Origin: Basidiobolus meristosporus CBS 931.73 | Taxonomy: Eukaryota; Basidiobolomycota; Basidiobolomycetes; Basidiobolales; Basidiobolaceae | NCBI GenBank assembly: GCA_002104905.1 | Contig: MCFE01000342.1 | Coordinates: 26,881 to 90,880, forward strand | Reading direction: 5' to 3' | DNA length: 64,000 nt | Shown: piece by piece, positions 10,241 through 20,241 of the stretch | Position numbering within the stretch: position 1 is the first letter of the stretch | Layout: every line of letters starts with the position of its first letter | Made by a program: the position numbers and the translations under genes | Notes under the pieces: generated by a model | Databases searched by the model: none | What the model saw: the letters and a program-made list of their open reading frames with translations, nothing else | Told to the model about the DNA's origin: nothing

Positions 10241-11456
10241 TCTGCTATAGAAGAAGTGGGAAGTACCCCATACAATTATTACAAACAAGCAGAAAAGAGA
10301 CTTTCAAAGTAAATGGTGTCAGTACAAAGTACAAGAAAACCAATTATGGCTCCTTCAAGGACAGTTCAGAGTCAAGGTACCCCCAGCAACTGCCTGCAAA
10401 GAAATCATACAAGAAAGACATATGTCATTAGGACACACTAACCCCCTAACAGCATATAAAATGTTAAGAAAGACATTTTATGGAAAAAAAGTGATTAACA
10501 ACTTCATGGATACATTACAAAGATGCTCCACCTGTGAAAGATTTAACCAGAGTCAGAAGATAGGGACAACCACACCAATACCGCTTGACCTACCCTTCTA
10601 CTGGGTAGGGATTGACTTTGTTGGCCCCTTTATGAAAACAAAGAAAGGAGAAAAATACATAATAGTTGCTACCAGTTATTTCTCAAAGTGGGTGGTAGCC
10701 CAAGCCATCCAAAATACAGATCAGAAGACAACCACCCAATTTATTCTAGAGCACCTCATCTGCTGGCACCAATATCCTCAGATACTCCTGTCCAACAATG
10801 GTAGTTCCTTCCTGAACAACACCATGGCCCATTTGTGCAAAATGATGGGTGAGAAACAGGTCTTCACAGCTGCATATCACCTGCAGACCAAGGGATTAAC
10901 CAAGAGGATGAGCCAGATGTGTTGCCACATACTAGAGAAGCTCCACTGGCAACTTCCCCAGTCATGTGCCAAGCTACTCCCACTGACACTCCTAGCAATG
11001 TGTAAAATACCAAGTAAAACAACAGGTTTCTCCCCATACAAAGTTCTGTATGGACAAAGGCCCAAATGGTGTAAAGAAGCTGGATTGACAATGGAAGGTG
11101 TCCCCTTGACAGCACATAACAACTATGTAGAAAGGTTGATACACCACATTGGCCACCTATACATAAAAGTATTTGAAAATGTTGACAAGCACCTTCCGCC
11201 TCCACCTAAAAATGAGAAACTAACGGGACAAAAGTGGAAACCAGGCAATAAAGTGTGGTACAACCAAACTGTAGCAGGCCTCACGTTTTGCCCACAGTTT
11301 GCACCCCAATGGATTGGCCCTTGCACTGTTACTAGCTCAGACCACAAGACAAAGTACACCATCACCCTGAGCAATAAGACAATCAGCAATGTTGCACCAG
11401 TCCATCTGAAACTGTTACATGACAGACCACCACTAATCACTGAAACCAAAGTGTGA
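10241..11456 (+). pseudogene. Gypsy E1 integrase, open frame but catalytically dead
   Basis: The reading is open from 10422 to 11456 (344 codons). It holds the end of the H2C2 zinc motif (CSTCERFN), the core, and a GPF-type module (PQWIGPCTV) near the C-terminus. First catalytic Asp is intact (GIDFVGPF). The second is Asn at 10794-10796 (LSNNGSSF). The Glu is Lys at 10902-10904 (LTKRMSQ). Asn and Lys are exactly 35 residues apart, the D,D-35-E spacing. Both changes fit G to A after a C. Despite the open frame it cannot act. Confidence 0.85.
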
Positions 11457-11706
11457 TTAAACAATTAACAGGACAAGGATAGTGGAAGACACAAGATACA
11501 TACAAAGCCTATTAGAGGAGATTTTAGTTGGTATAGGTACAAATGATATGCGCAAGGAAGTTTGCCTAAAGGGAGAGCAAAAGAATGCATATGGAAAGCG
11601 CAGAAGAAAACAGTTCACCCAAACTGGTGATACCCCTCCCACCAGCAAGCACTAAGATGATATCAAAAACAAGACCAACCTGCAAGGGTTGAGAGATATG
11701 GTATGA

Positions 11707-12257
11707 GTGTTACATGCAACAAGAACCACCTATGAAGAGTCATGTACTGGAGTAGTCATCTTGATACAAGACACTATCAGAGAGGGACAAGGCAAACTAC
11801 TCATGCCAATACAAAGTATGGAGATACTTCCCAAGAAGACAATGTATCACCTGAGAGGAGGTCCCTTGAGCATTAAGGAGAAGGTGACTGCACTGATTCC
11901 TGTATGCATACTGGACACAGTCAGACAGTAGACACAAGGAATCAACTGTTGTGCCCTCATAAGGCCTCAAGAGCCCCCTGGTTCTGTTACATACTTGCCA
12001 TTAATAGGTACCATGGTTGTTGACGTATATGCAAACCTGGTACAATCCTCAAGAGCACCAGAAATAGAGCTTCCAATCAAAGGACTCCTCCAAGAAATTT
12101 GCAAACATCTTGAACCGCATTTCCTAGAAGGAGCCATCCTAGAGAAGATATGCAAACAGATTAAATATACTGGCCAGTTAACCCATGCAATCCACCAAGT
12201 TGCTGCATTACAACTATTACAATGGTTTACCATAGGACAACTCAGGAACCAGTACAA
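11707..12257 (+). pseudogene. Unknown ORF downstream of E1 integrase
   Basis: A single frame runs from 11707 to 12257 with one TAG (11929-11931). The product is not recognised. The first half is Thr/Ile-rich; the second half (after PLIGTMVVDVYANL) looks helical and leucine-rich. There is no obvious signal peptide or membrane span, so an envelope protein is not supported. It lies where a 3' accessory ORF of a gypsy element would lie. It runs into Harbinger sequence at 12258. It could also belong to an unrelated inserted element. Confidence 0.4.
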
Positions 12258-12771
12258 AAGAATTGTTTCACTGTACTGTGCCAGGGCACGCAGCGCAATC
12301 CAAGGTCTTTAAGAACAACTGAGTGCAATATTTTAGCTACCAGTAGGCAGGATTGCTCTTAGACAATTTTGCATCATATGGGACAATCTTGCACACTATG
12401 GCACAATCTGACACAATGAGGTTGGCACAAATGATTGTGCCCACTTGTAATGTATGCATCACCTGCGCAATTGGATACCGCTATTATGGTAGGTAAAATC
12501 CGGTATTTGGATATGTTTCTTTAATGTAAGTGGATATAAATGAGTATCACACTATAAACTACACTGATACCTACCATTTTGGTTGCAATCACTCCAATTG
12601 GATAGTATCTCAGTGGTTGATTGATCCAAAAGTATCCTGAAGCTTTCAGCCCCCAATTGGCTTTTTGACCAATACACAGGCTACCTGATTTGCAATCAAA
12701 TATCCCATTTTGCCCATTAAGCAAGTAAATCCCTGATCCTAGTGATTGGACAAGGTGTCATAGCAGCACAC
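12258..12771 (-). mobile_element. Harbinger right-end fragment (H3), inverted
   Basis: The reverse complement of this segment aligns with the right end of H1 (about 24960-25483) and of H2 (28870-29463). Shared landmarks include the TGCCAGGG block, AATTTTGCA, and the CACACTATGGCACAATCTGACAC-like stretch. CpG sites of H1 are TpG or CpA here, as in H2. The transposase is absent. It ends against a gypsy LTR at 12772. Confidence 0.8.
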
Positions 12772-12884
12772 TGTGGTGGTGTATAGGTCCAAGTAAGAGA
12801 TACATCCAACACTTCTCAAGTGTTTTGTGTGCAGGGTGTTCACTGGGTGAGATAACCTCTGGCAAAAGCTTGCTAGGAATACTG
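12772..12884 (-). repeat. 3' end of the 1071-bp-type gypsy LTR
   Basis: It matches the LTR at 59815-60885 from its TGTGGTGGTGTATAGG terminus for about 113 bp, then stops within copia sequence. The rest of the LTR is absent, so this is a deletion relic. Confidence 0.8.
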
Positions 12885-14000
12885 GATGAAGAGTTTTGAG
12901 GTATATTCTCCACCATTGTTAGAGCAAATTTTCTTGATTTTTTCACCAGTTTCTCTCTTCAACATGTTGTTAAACTCCCTGAGTTTAAACAGAAAGTCTT
13001 CCTTTCTATACATGAAGTAGACCCATGTGTATCTTGTACAATCATAAATAAAATTGATTAAATACTTCTTCTGTTTAAGGATAATTCTTGCATAGATCCA
13101 CACCAATCTGAGTTAATTAGATCTAGTTTGATTAACATAGAGCTCTTGAGCAGCTGTATGGCTTGTTTCCCATATATCCATGCTTCACAGTGCTCCAGAT
13201 TAGCTGGGGGATCAGTTTTTACTCCCAAAACTAGCTGATCTTTGATCATTTTGTACAAATAATCAAAATAGATGTGTCCAAATCTGCTGTGCCAAAGCAT
13301 TGGTGTTATGTCTTTTAAGTTATTTACATTGGCTTCATGATATGATGGAATATAAGTAGTTTCTGCATATTCTGATCTTGGATACCAAAAGCAATATGAG
13401 AACCATTTTGATTAGTGAACCTACATCCGGAATTGTTGTAGCTGAAAGTGAGTCCTTCTGCTGTCACCTTACTTAAAGATAGTAGGCTCTTGGCTATTTA
13501 TGGTACCTAGGGTACATCTTTAAAGGTTGGTGTATGGCTTCCTTCACTTCTTCTAAGGCTTACTTGGATAGTTCCTGCTCCCACTGCATCAAGTGTTCTA
13601 TTGTCACCCATGAAAACCTTCCTGATTGCAATTTCTTGGTATTGGGTAAAAAGATCTTTTTAGTATGTGCAGTGTTGAGATGCTCTAGAGTCAATATACC
13701 ATATCTGAGAATCCTTATTTGTGGTCATATTTAGTGCAGATATGAATAGTCTATATTCAGGTGTGGCAGTATTTCCATATTCAGGCTTTTTCTGCTAAGT
13801 ATCTTTCATTTTGAAGTACAGGTCTAATGTGTGTCCTTTCCTTTTGAAGGAGTTGCAAAACAGGCTGAAACTGCCTTTGAAAGTTTGGGTATCATTCTTG
13901 TTGGTCATCATTGCTTATCAAAGCATTTTCTTCTTCCTTCTTATTGGTGCTTGATTTTCTTAATACTTCATCCAGGAGCCTTCCATACAGATTATTGTAT
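12885..14000 (-). pseudogene. Copia gag-protease-integrase relic (C2)
   Basis: In minus orientation: gag end (near 13990), protease region, pre-integrase motif LWHSRFGHIYFDY (near 13290), CEAWIYGKQA, and the integrase start with FIYDCTRYTWVYF and SNNGGEY. The second catalytic Asp is Asn here. Many frameshifts. It ends at 12885 within the integrase core, against the LTR fragment. Confidence 0.8.
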
Positions 14001-14528
14001 CCCAGAGAAAAGTTTAATAAAACTCATGAATGAGTTAACTGAACCTAAGTGACAACTAAGTGCAGTATCTTATAATTATCAAGAGTGACAGAAATATTAG
14101 CAAAGAGGTTATGGTCTAATATTGGTCTTATATATAGCTGAGTTGGCCTATAAAGGCAACAGAGTAGGTTTGCTATGTGGGCTAAGCTTGGTAGTCCTGA
14201 GAGTGCTAGATATGCTAAGTTTGGGTAGAAACTAGAATAGATTTGTTGAATTCTTAATTTTGTTGAGACACAAATTAAACCAAAAGGTTCAGTAAACTTT
14301 ATGTATACTTTTGTGAATGAGTTGCACTGGTAAGCGCCAAGAGGCTGGACTAGTTGAAATCTGTTGGGGTGTTGATAGGTGCATAAGATAAGTGAAAAAT
14401 TGCATCATTAATCAGTTTATGTCTTGGCAACTGCTAAGTGGTTGGATAAATCTCAGTTGACTAATCACTTGGAAAGGCTTAGCAGATCAGCTGAGGATGT
14501 AATAATATCTGGGGACAAGTTTAGATTG
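14001..14528. other. Decayed flank of gypsy GO
   Basis: No intact gene. The part next to 14529 continues the integrase C-terminus on the minus strand (QSKLVPRY after a stop). The rest may be the 3' part or LTR of GO but no LTR end could be found. Confidence 0.35.
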
Positions 14529-15424
14529 TCAGATTGCATCTAGTGTCATAACATATGACCCATCTGGAAATCTGCTGTTTCTGTGTCTTGAGGCGTATGT
14601 TGAAGTCATCTTTTGCTGTGTGGTCTTACTTCTGTCACTGATAGCAGGGTAGACAATGTTTGTAAGGTACTCAAGCCGGTTCTTTAGCTTGTCTGTATTC
14701 AAACTTGCTAGCTCTGTACTCTGGTAGTCCCCAAAGTGGTTGTATCTTCTTCCAAACATCAAAGAAAATGGTGTTCATCCATGTAGAGCAGCAATCTTGG
14801 TATTGATAGCATACTGCACAGTGGGAATGTACTTGTCCCAATTCTTCTTTATACTTTTGATCAATTTTCCAATGATGTTCACTGAGGTCTGAGCATGTCT
14901 TTCAGCAAGTCCATTAGCTTTTGGATGATGTGGAGTGATCAGATGGTGATCAATAGTGCTATTGTGGCAGAGGGCCTTGATCACGTGATTTACAAATTCT
15001 TTTCCATTATCCAATTGAATGACCTTAAGGAACCCAAAAAGGCAGAAGAGCTTGAATAGTGCTTGCGCAATAGTGGCACCATACTTGTCTGGGATAGCCT
15101 TGAGGAAGACAAAAGATGTGCAGAGATCCACAATTACAAAGCGGTAGTGATTACCTTCATCACTGGTGGTCAAAGGTCCAGCTAGATCAATTGCAATATG
15201 ATCCATAGGAAGAGTTGCATGGAGGGGACTCAAAGGGTGAAATCCATGGAGGCTGATATGGTAAAGTTGGAATTCTTTGCAAGACTTGACAAGTTCTAGG
15301 CAGTCAGCTTTGATATTTGGCAAGTAATATCCATCAGAGTGTAGCTTCTTCATAAATGTGTTGGCTCCAAAGTGTCCAGGCAGATGACTCCCCTGTATCA
15401 ACATTTTCCTTTCATTGGTATGTG
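14529..15424 (-). pseudogene. Gypsy GO integrase
   Basis: Minus-strand reading from 15404: zinc region (HFGANTFMKKLHSDGYYLP), core with AIDLAGP (Asp 1), QLDNGKEF (Asp 2) and ANGLAERH (Glu), then a TGA near 14775 and a continuing frame (MFGRRYNHFG...). All three catalytic residues are present, unlike in E1. It belongs to the same element as 17464-18380 and 26219-27440. Copia C3 inserted just upstream and separates it from RNase H. Confidence 0.85.
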
Positions 15425-15429
15425 GGATT
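15425..15429. repeat. Target-site duplication GGATT, left
   Basis: GGATT before the LTR at 15430 is repeated at 17459-17463 after the LTR ending 17458. Five bp is the usual copia duplication. Confidence 0.9.
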
Positions 15430-15778
15430 TGTTGTAATTATTGAATTGTCACCTAAATATTCATGCTAACTTAGTCACATAGATCTTATTCTGTGATTAG
15501 CATTCTGTCCTGACTAGATTTCTTGTCGGGATTTACTTAGAATATTTTCACCAAATTGTCAGGTACCCAGATTATTATTTTTCTCAAAGTCGTCCAAAAG
15601 ACCCCAAACTTTGCACACATATTCTTGGGACCTTCCTTAACAAACTCTACACGTTTGTTTCCTCTACTTTATCAAAAGTATAAATACTATACTTTTGATC
15701 AATAAATCTACAAGTGAATAACATGTAAATCATCTAGTTCTCCACATCACTTCCAATACTCCTCAGAATATTGCAACA
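15430..15778 (+). repeat. C3 5' LTR, subfamily B
   Basis: 349 bp, TGTTGTAA to TTGCAACA. It differs at many positions from the A-type LTR at 17109 but matches the minus-strand LTR at 34623-34888. An 11-bp inverted repeat (ATCAAAAGTAT, 15671-15681 and 15689-15699) surrounds the TATA region, and AATAAA follows at 15701. Confidence 0.9.
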
Positions 15779-15790
15779 GGTTATGAGCCC
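15779..15790 (+). other. C3 primer-binding site
   Basis: GGTTATGAGCCC, complementary to the initiator tRNA-Met anticodon stem-loop. It contains the gag ATG (15783-15785). Confidence 0.8.
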
Positions 15791-16629
15791 CGAGCTTGCT
15801 GTCCTCTTGGTGTCTACTATGCTTTGGATCCTTTTCTGCTAGTCTGGAGAAAGACTTTCCGCACTATTGCTCTGCTAAGGTTAAAGAAGACTACCGCTGC
15901 TAAAGGACTATGTTTATGAGGATATTGCTGTGGAGAAGAAGGCCTTGCCTTTAAAAGATGCTTTCAGTAACTATCCAAGTTAGTTATGGAGAAGAGTCAA
16001 TCAAACTGGCATGTAATTGTGTCAAGAAATATAGTATGTTGGTGCTCTACCACTACTGAAGAAAATTGCGTAATTCCAGCAATTGAGGGTCCAGATCTAC
16101 AATGAAATATACTGCAATATGTATTCATATGACCCCAATTGACTGTTAGACGAGCTCTTGGATAGGATATTATCCTGAATTGCAAAAAAAAAAAAAAATA
16201 GATCATTATTAAATGATTGCCGGAGGAGGATTTTACCAAAAATCTGTTGCCACTCAAAATACAGCTGAGAATGCAAATACTGGAGCTGTTAGCCGCCATT
16301 CTGGACTATCTACTGATGGAAAAAGATCTCAGAAACAAGCTTCCTGAATTGTAAGGATCCCAATGATATATAATACATATATATCCACCTGGAGTACGGA
16401 TATGTACTACACAATCCATTAGAAGAATGCTATAATTGTATCAAGTGTTTTGATACTGAAACCAGTGTACCAGGAGCTAAATATGGAGCTGTTAGACGTG
16501 CTACCACTCTGTTTAAGTCTCAAAACAGTGGGAGAAAGTATTATACAAATTTAGCAAAATCAACTCATGAAGATTCTACCGCCAGCCAAAGGAGTGAAGC
16601 ATATAATTGCAAGCCTGATTAGAGTATAC
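15783..16629 (+). pseudogene. C3 internal segment: gag stub and unidentified sequence
   Basis: The reading starts MSPELAVLLVSTM like other copia gags and then decays. About 15990-16620 is not recognisable copia sequence. It contains a poly-A run (16183-16198) and a plus-strand open stretch near 16400-16620 with a CYNCIKCF motif. The motif GCTGTTAG or TGTTAGACG recurs near 16145, 16290 and 16490. It may be an old gag of subfamily B or a captured foreign segment. Confidence 0.4.
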
Positions 16630-17096
16630 AACCAAGCAACAGTTGGTCAGTACACAGCTAAGAGCCACTCAGAAGATACCACAGTATACACCTTTCTTTA
16701 CTGTAAAGGAGCAATTTCATGGAATTCAAGAAAGCAACCAACCGTAGCACTTTCTACTACAGAGGCAGAATATATGGCAGCCTGTGAGGCTACAAAGGAA
16801 GCAATGTGGTTAAGAAAGCTGTTTACAGATTTAGGCCTATGTCAAAAAACGCCTATTACTTTATTTCAAGATAATCAAGGATGTATACAATTAGGTAGAA
16901 ATCCAACTTTTCATGCTAGAACCAAGCACATAGATATTAGACATCATTTCATACGTGAAGCTATAGAGAGTAACTTAGTTAGATTAGTTTACTGTCCTAC
17001 AGATGAAATGATTGCAGACATATTTACCAAACCATTAGCTAGAGACAAGTTTGAATATCTTAGGTCAAAATTAGGACTAGTCAGTATGAACATTTA
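16630..17096 (+). pseudogene. Copia RNase H (C3)
   Basis: Open to its stop codon. It contains STTEAEYMAACEA, the DNQGCIQL block, RTKHIDIRHHFIRE and the terminal DIFTKPLARDKF, a complete copia RNase H C-terminus. It has no RT upstream, so the preserved frame reflects recent deletion or recombination rather than function. Confidence 0.85.
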
Positions 17097-17097
17097 G

Positions 17098-17108
17098 CTG
17101 AGTGGGAG
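17098..17108 (+). other. C3 polypurine tract
   Basis: TGAGTGGGAG directly before the LTR start at 17109 and two bases after the RNase H stop. Confidence 0.7.
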
Positions 17109-17458
17109 TGTTGTAAAAAATTCGTATTTCCACCTAAATATTCACCTAACTTAGTCACTTAGATCATTACCTTCAAATCCTAGAAAATACTGACCAAATT
17201 CCTTGTCGGGATTTACTTAGAATATTTTCACCAAAATACCAGGTACCCAGAACATGAAAATTCTCAAAGTTGTCCAAACAGCCCCAAACTTTGCACACAT
17301 GTTCTTGGGACCTTCCTTAACCTATTCTACGTGTTTGTAATGCCAAGACCAGGTAAAAGTATAAATACCACTTTTACATTCAATAAATCATTAAGTGAAA
17401 ACCACATAATCTACTTGTTCTCCCAATCACTTCCAATATCTCCAAGACTCTTACAACA
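17109..17458 (+). repeat. C3 3' LTR, subfamily A
   Basis: 350 bp, TGTTGTAA to TTACAACA. TATAAATA at 17360-17367 lies inside the inverted repeat GTAAAAGT/ACTTTTAC (17353-17360, 17370-17377). AATAAA is at 17382-17387. Confidence 0.9.
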
Positions 17459-17463
17459 GGATT

Positions 17464-18380
17464 TTCCAGGATGCTGAATCCAGTTCAGGAACTTTATTGG
17501 AAGTTGTAGTGAGCTCACGGATTATGTCAGTAATCACATGCCCCTCCCAAAATGAAGTTGGAAAAGTCTTGAAAGGTGGTCAGGTAGGATGCTGAGGATT
17601 CCTGGGCAATGTATAACTATATATTCATAATCAAGTAGAGTATCAAGCCAGTTGGTAAGCATTGGAGTCAGAGTCTTTTGAGTGTGGATATAGACAAGGG
17701 CTTGGTGGTTGGTATACAAGGTAACAGGGCTACCCCATAAGTACTGATGAAACTTCTTCAAGGCAAAGATTATGGCAAGTAGCTCCTTCTTGATGACAGA
17801 GTAGTTTCTCTCAGCAGGTTTTAGAGATCTGGCTTGAAAAGAGATCCAGTGAGGTGGATATTGGTCTTCATCCTGGTATAGGACAGCCCCTAACCCAACA
17901 TTAGATGCATCCATTGCAACAAAAAGGTCTTAGTAAAGCCTTGGTAGGATAGGGTGGGTGCCCGTGGGAGCAACTGGCAGAGTGACTCAAATGCTTGGTC
18001 ATGAACCTTGTTCCAGGCTGAGGGAAGATCAGGACTATGGTGTAATGCATCCAAAGGGGCACTCAATGAGTACGTGAGAGGAATGTGTTCCCTGGAATAG
18101 TTGAATATTCCAAGATAATGTTGGAGCTGCTTAGCACTATTGGGTTTTGGCCATTCAGGAATATTGACCAGTTTGAAAGGATCAAGCTGGTGGCCATCTG
18201 GAGTGACAATGAATCCAAGTAGATTGATTTTGAGGCTGGCAAAGCTGCACTTTTCCGCATTAAGAATCAGGTCAGCAGCTGTCAGTCTATTTATTACATC
18301 AGTGACATGGGTTGCATGATTGTCATGATTTGTGGAAAATATGATGACATCATCAACAAATACCAAAGCATATGGTGTGT
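17464..18380 (-). pseudogene. Gypsy GO RT C-terminus and RNase H
   Basis: From 18372 leftward: ALVFVDDVIIFS (the intact RT catalytic box), the thumb, then a one-base frame slip at about 17910 and RNase H (MDASNVGLGAVLYQ... LSR). RNase H has TNHQAL where TDHQAL is usual, again Asp to Asn after a C. The upstream RT continues at 26219 beyond the nested insertions. Confidence 0.85.
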
Positions 18381-18452
18381 TGTGGTGGTGTAGAGGTACT
18401 CCTGGGAGAAGCTACACAACTCAAGGTGTGTGAGGTGTCTGATGGGTGCAAT
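18381..18452 (-). repeat. 804-bp gypsy LTR, first piece
   Basis: 72 bp from the LTR terminus TGTGGTGGTGTAGAGG. It continues at 25484. 72 plus 735 minus the 3-bp duplication equals 804, the exact length of the LTRs at 20242 and 23055. The LTR is a solo LTR in gypsy GO; no clear target duplication was found around it. Confidence 0.95.
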
Positions 18453-18541
18453 AGACTTGTTCCGTTGGATAGTGCCACATAGTGCCAGCCGGTTTATAGT
18501 GCCGGATCAATCTGGCACTCTACGGCACTATCTGGCACTAT
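18453..18541. repeat. H1 left end with subterminal TAGTGCC repeats
   Basis: The first 89 bp hold three direct TAGTGCC and three inverted GGCACT copies. Such subterminal arrays are commonly transposase-binding sites; that role is inference here. Confidence 0.75.
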
Positions 18542-18635
18542 AATTTCTACCATGATGCCAGTGGTATGATACAGTTACTGGTAATTTTACTCAATCTTAC
18601 TTATGTTGCTCAGAATAGTGCTTTCCTTGCTTTAT

Positions 18636-19520
18636 TTACTCTTCATAATGCTCCAGACACATTTCTCTCAGTGGATGTCTTCTTGTATGAACATACTGTG
18701 CATTGATAAGTATCTTAACTATTTTACCTATTCTGCTGTTTTCTCCTATATATGACTTTCCTCTGTATTTACCTGCCAATATGCTGAATCTCTTCAGATA
18801 TCCAAATGTGTGCTCTACCCTTACTCTGAAATGATTAAATATCTCATTGTAGAGCTTCTGCTTCCTGCTAAGCACACCATTCCTTGGCTTCCTATAAGCT
18901 GTAATACATCCTAATCTCTGACAATCCTCTCCTATATAGGCCAAGTCTGCCATACATTTCTCCCCTCTACTGAATTCAGGATGATTCTCTACCCAGAGTG
19001 CATTGTCAAGCCTACTTCCAGCAAATGGCCCACTAAACCAGATGATGTTACCCTCAATGTCAGACAGTGCTTGAAACTTCACACAGTGTGCCTTGTACTT
19101 GCCAGAATAAAAGTGCCTCTGCCCTCTAGAAGATCTGTTAATCCTCACTGGGAAGGTATCCAAAATACTCCTGATATGGAACCTGTTGCTGAACACTCTG
19201 GGATATGGAAGTCTATTGGAGCTTCTGAACCTAGTATTCCAAGCTTGCTCTAAGTCATTCATACCCTCTGCAAGGTGGTTCTCCATTGCTGTCAGCTGGG
19301 AATGAAAGCTTCTAGGACTTTTGTTGCCATGGATGGTGGGATGAAACCTTGTAGGGCAATAGTTCTTGTAATAGCAGAGAAGCTTAACAAGGGATCTCCT
19401 TGAGTAGATTGGGGTTGATGGTCCACAGTACTTGGAATAGATCTCCTCCAGTGTGTCAAAAGGAAATCCAGTGGTAGTGATGGGATTGATGAGAAAAGAC
19501 CATTCAGATGAGTAAGTCAT
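18636..19520 (-). CDS. PIF/Harbinger transposase (DDE_Tnp_4 type)
   Basis: 294 codons, ATG to stop with no break. It cuts and pastes the element in the nucleus. After an N-terminal helical region the core shows LDTFPVRI (first Asp), the conserved HCVKFQALSDIEGNI strand, GPFAGSRLDN, MADLAYIG (second Asp) and VRVEHTFGYLKRF (catalytic Glu). This is the usual order for the DDE_Tnp_4 family, at slightly less than usual length. No introns are needed. It is divergent from ORF2 (19973). A decayed N-terminal copy is at 27441-27775. This is the best-preserved transposase in the window. Confidence 0.85.
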   Translation of the reverse strand: MTYSSEWSFLINPITTTGFPFDTLEEIYSKYCGPSTPIYSRRSLVKLLCYYKNYCPTRFHPTIHGNKSPRSFHSQLTAMENHLAEGMNDLEQAWNTRFRSSNRLPYPRVFSNRFHIRSILDTFPVRINRSSRGQRHFYSGKYKAHCVKFQALSDIEGNIIWFSGPFAGSRLDNALWVENHPEFSRGEKCMADLAYIGEDCQRLGCITAYRKPRNGVLSRKQKLYNEIFNHFRVRVEHTFGYLKRFSILAGKYRGKSYIGENSRIGKIVKILINAQYVHTRRHPLREMCLEHYEE

Positions 19521-19972
19521 ATTAAAATTGATGGATGATCATATGGAGGCGGTTTGAATTGATTCGGCGCGATCTGCGTTATTTATCTGATTTTTAACAC
19601 ATTATGGTTAAATCTCCATCAATTGCCATGTATCCCATCATTGTGTTGCAAAAATCATCCGCAAACAATGCCTTGGTACTTTTATTGATGCTTTAATCAT
19701 AGGTCTATAATCAAATAGGAAATCTGCAATTGATGTGATCTGATCCATGTCAACGCGATCCAAGATGCATCATGCATAATATATGGAAAATTCAACAATC
19801 ACTTTAGTTTTCATATATATTTCATATAAGACCAGGTTGATGCCAATATACTGCTGTATAAGTATCCAAATCCGTTGCTATGGTCCCCATACCAAGCCTC
19901 AACTCATCTTTAGTACAACCCAGACAAAACCCATCCCCCAGCTCACAAGCGCGGTCCGGACCGGAAAAGTCA
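19521..19972. promoter_or_regulatory. Divergent region between H1 transposase and ORF2
   Basis: About 450 bp, A+T-rich, without coding signal. H2 keeps it (27776-28222) with CpG to TpG or CpA changes. It probably holds both promoters. Confidence 0.45.
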
Positions 19973-20241
19973 ATGTCGGATCCGTTTGAGTTCTTGCCAA
20001 ATGATTTTAGTATGGCCCAAGTGTCTATGATGAGCCTTCATACAGATATTTGGGCACTACTGATTAATTTAGCAGAACTAGATACCTCAGAGAGTCGACA
20101 AAGATGGAAGAATTTGAGTAGAAAGCTGTGGCATGAGTTCTACATCAAGATGCCAGCCAATGTATGTAAAAAGATATATAACAAGACAAGTATTGAAATC
20201 AAGAATGAGCTGAGAGTGAGGGGATTTGACAAGGAAGCCGC
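19973..20241 (+). CDS. H1 ORF2, 5' part (interrupted by retrotransposon)
   Basis: Start chosen at ATG 19973 (MSDPFEFLPNDFSMAQ) because the H2 copy has ATG at the same place followed by PFEFLPNDFSMAQ. An upstream in-frame ATG at 19880 is possible. The segment contains WALLINLAELDTSESRQRWKN and ends in ELRVRGFDKEAA, where the 804-bp-LTR element is inserted after CCGC. The second PIF/Harbinger protein usually binds DNA and assists the transposase. It continues at 23863. Confidence 0.65.
20238..20241. repeat. Target-site duplication CCGC, left
   Basis: CCGC is repeated at 23859-23862. Removing one copy and the element restores the reading EAAREQF, which the uninterrupted H2 copy confirms (EAMQEQF). 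Confidence 0.9.

Larger units (their letters stand above)
15430..17458 (+). mobile_element. Copia element C3, complete insertion, internally deleted
   Basis: A 2029-bp element with both LTRs, primer-binding site, polypurine tract and a GGATT target duplication, inserted in gypsy GO between RNase H and integrase. It lacks protease, integrase and RT. The two LTRs belong to different subfamilies (B left, A right), so the element is a recombinant. Joining the flanks restores the GO reading on the minus strand. Confidence 0.9.

Noticed and set aside
10864-11464. Three minus-strand ORFs of 81-113 codons
   Set aside because: All lie antisense to the E1 integrase and have no domain of their own.
11707-12257. 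Envelope gene of a gypsy element
   Set aside because: No signal peptide, membrane span or furin-type site can be seen.
16567-17096. Functional host RNase H gene
   Set aside because: It is the 3' part of copia C3, between its internal segment and its polypurine tract.
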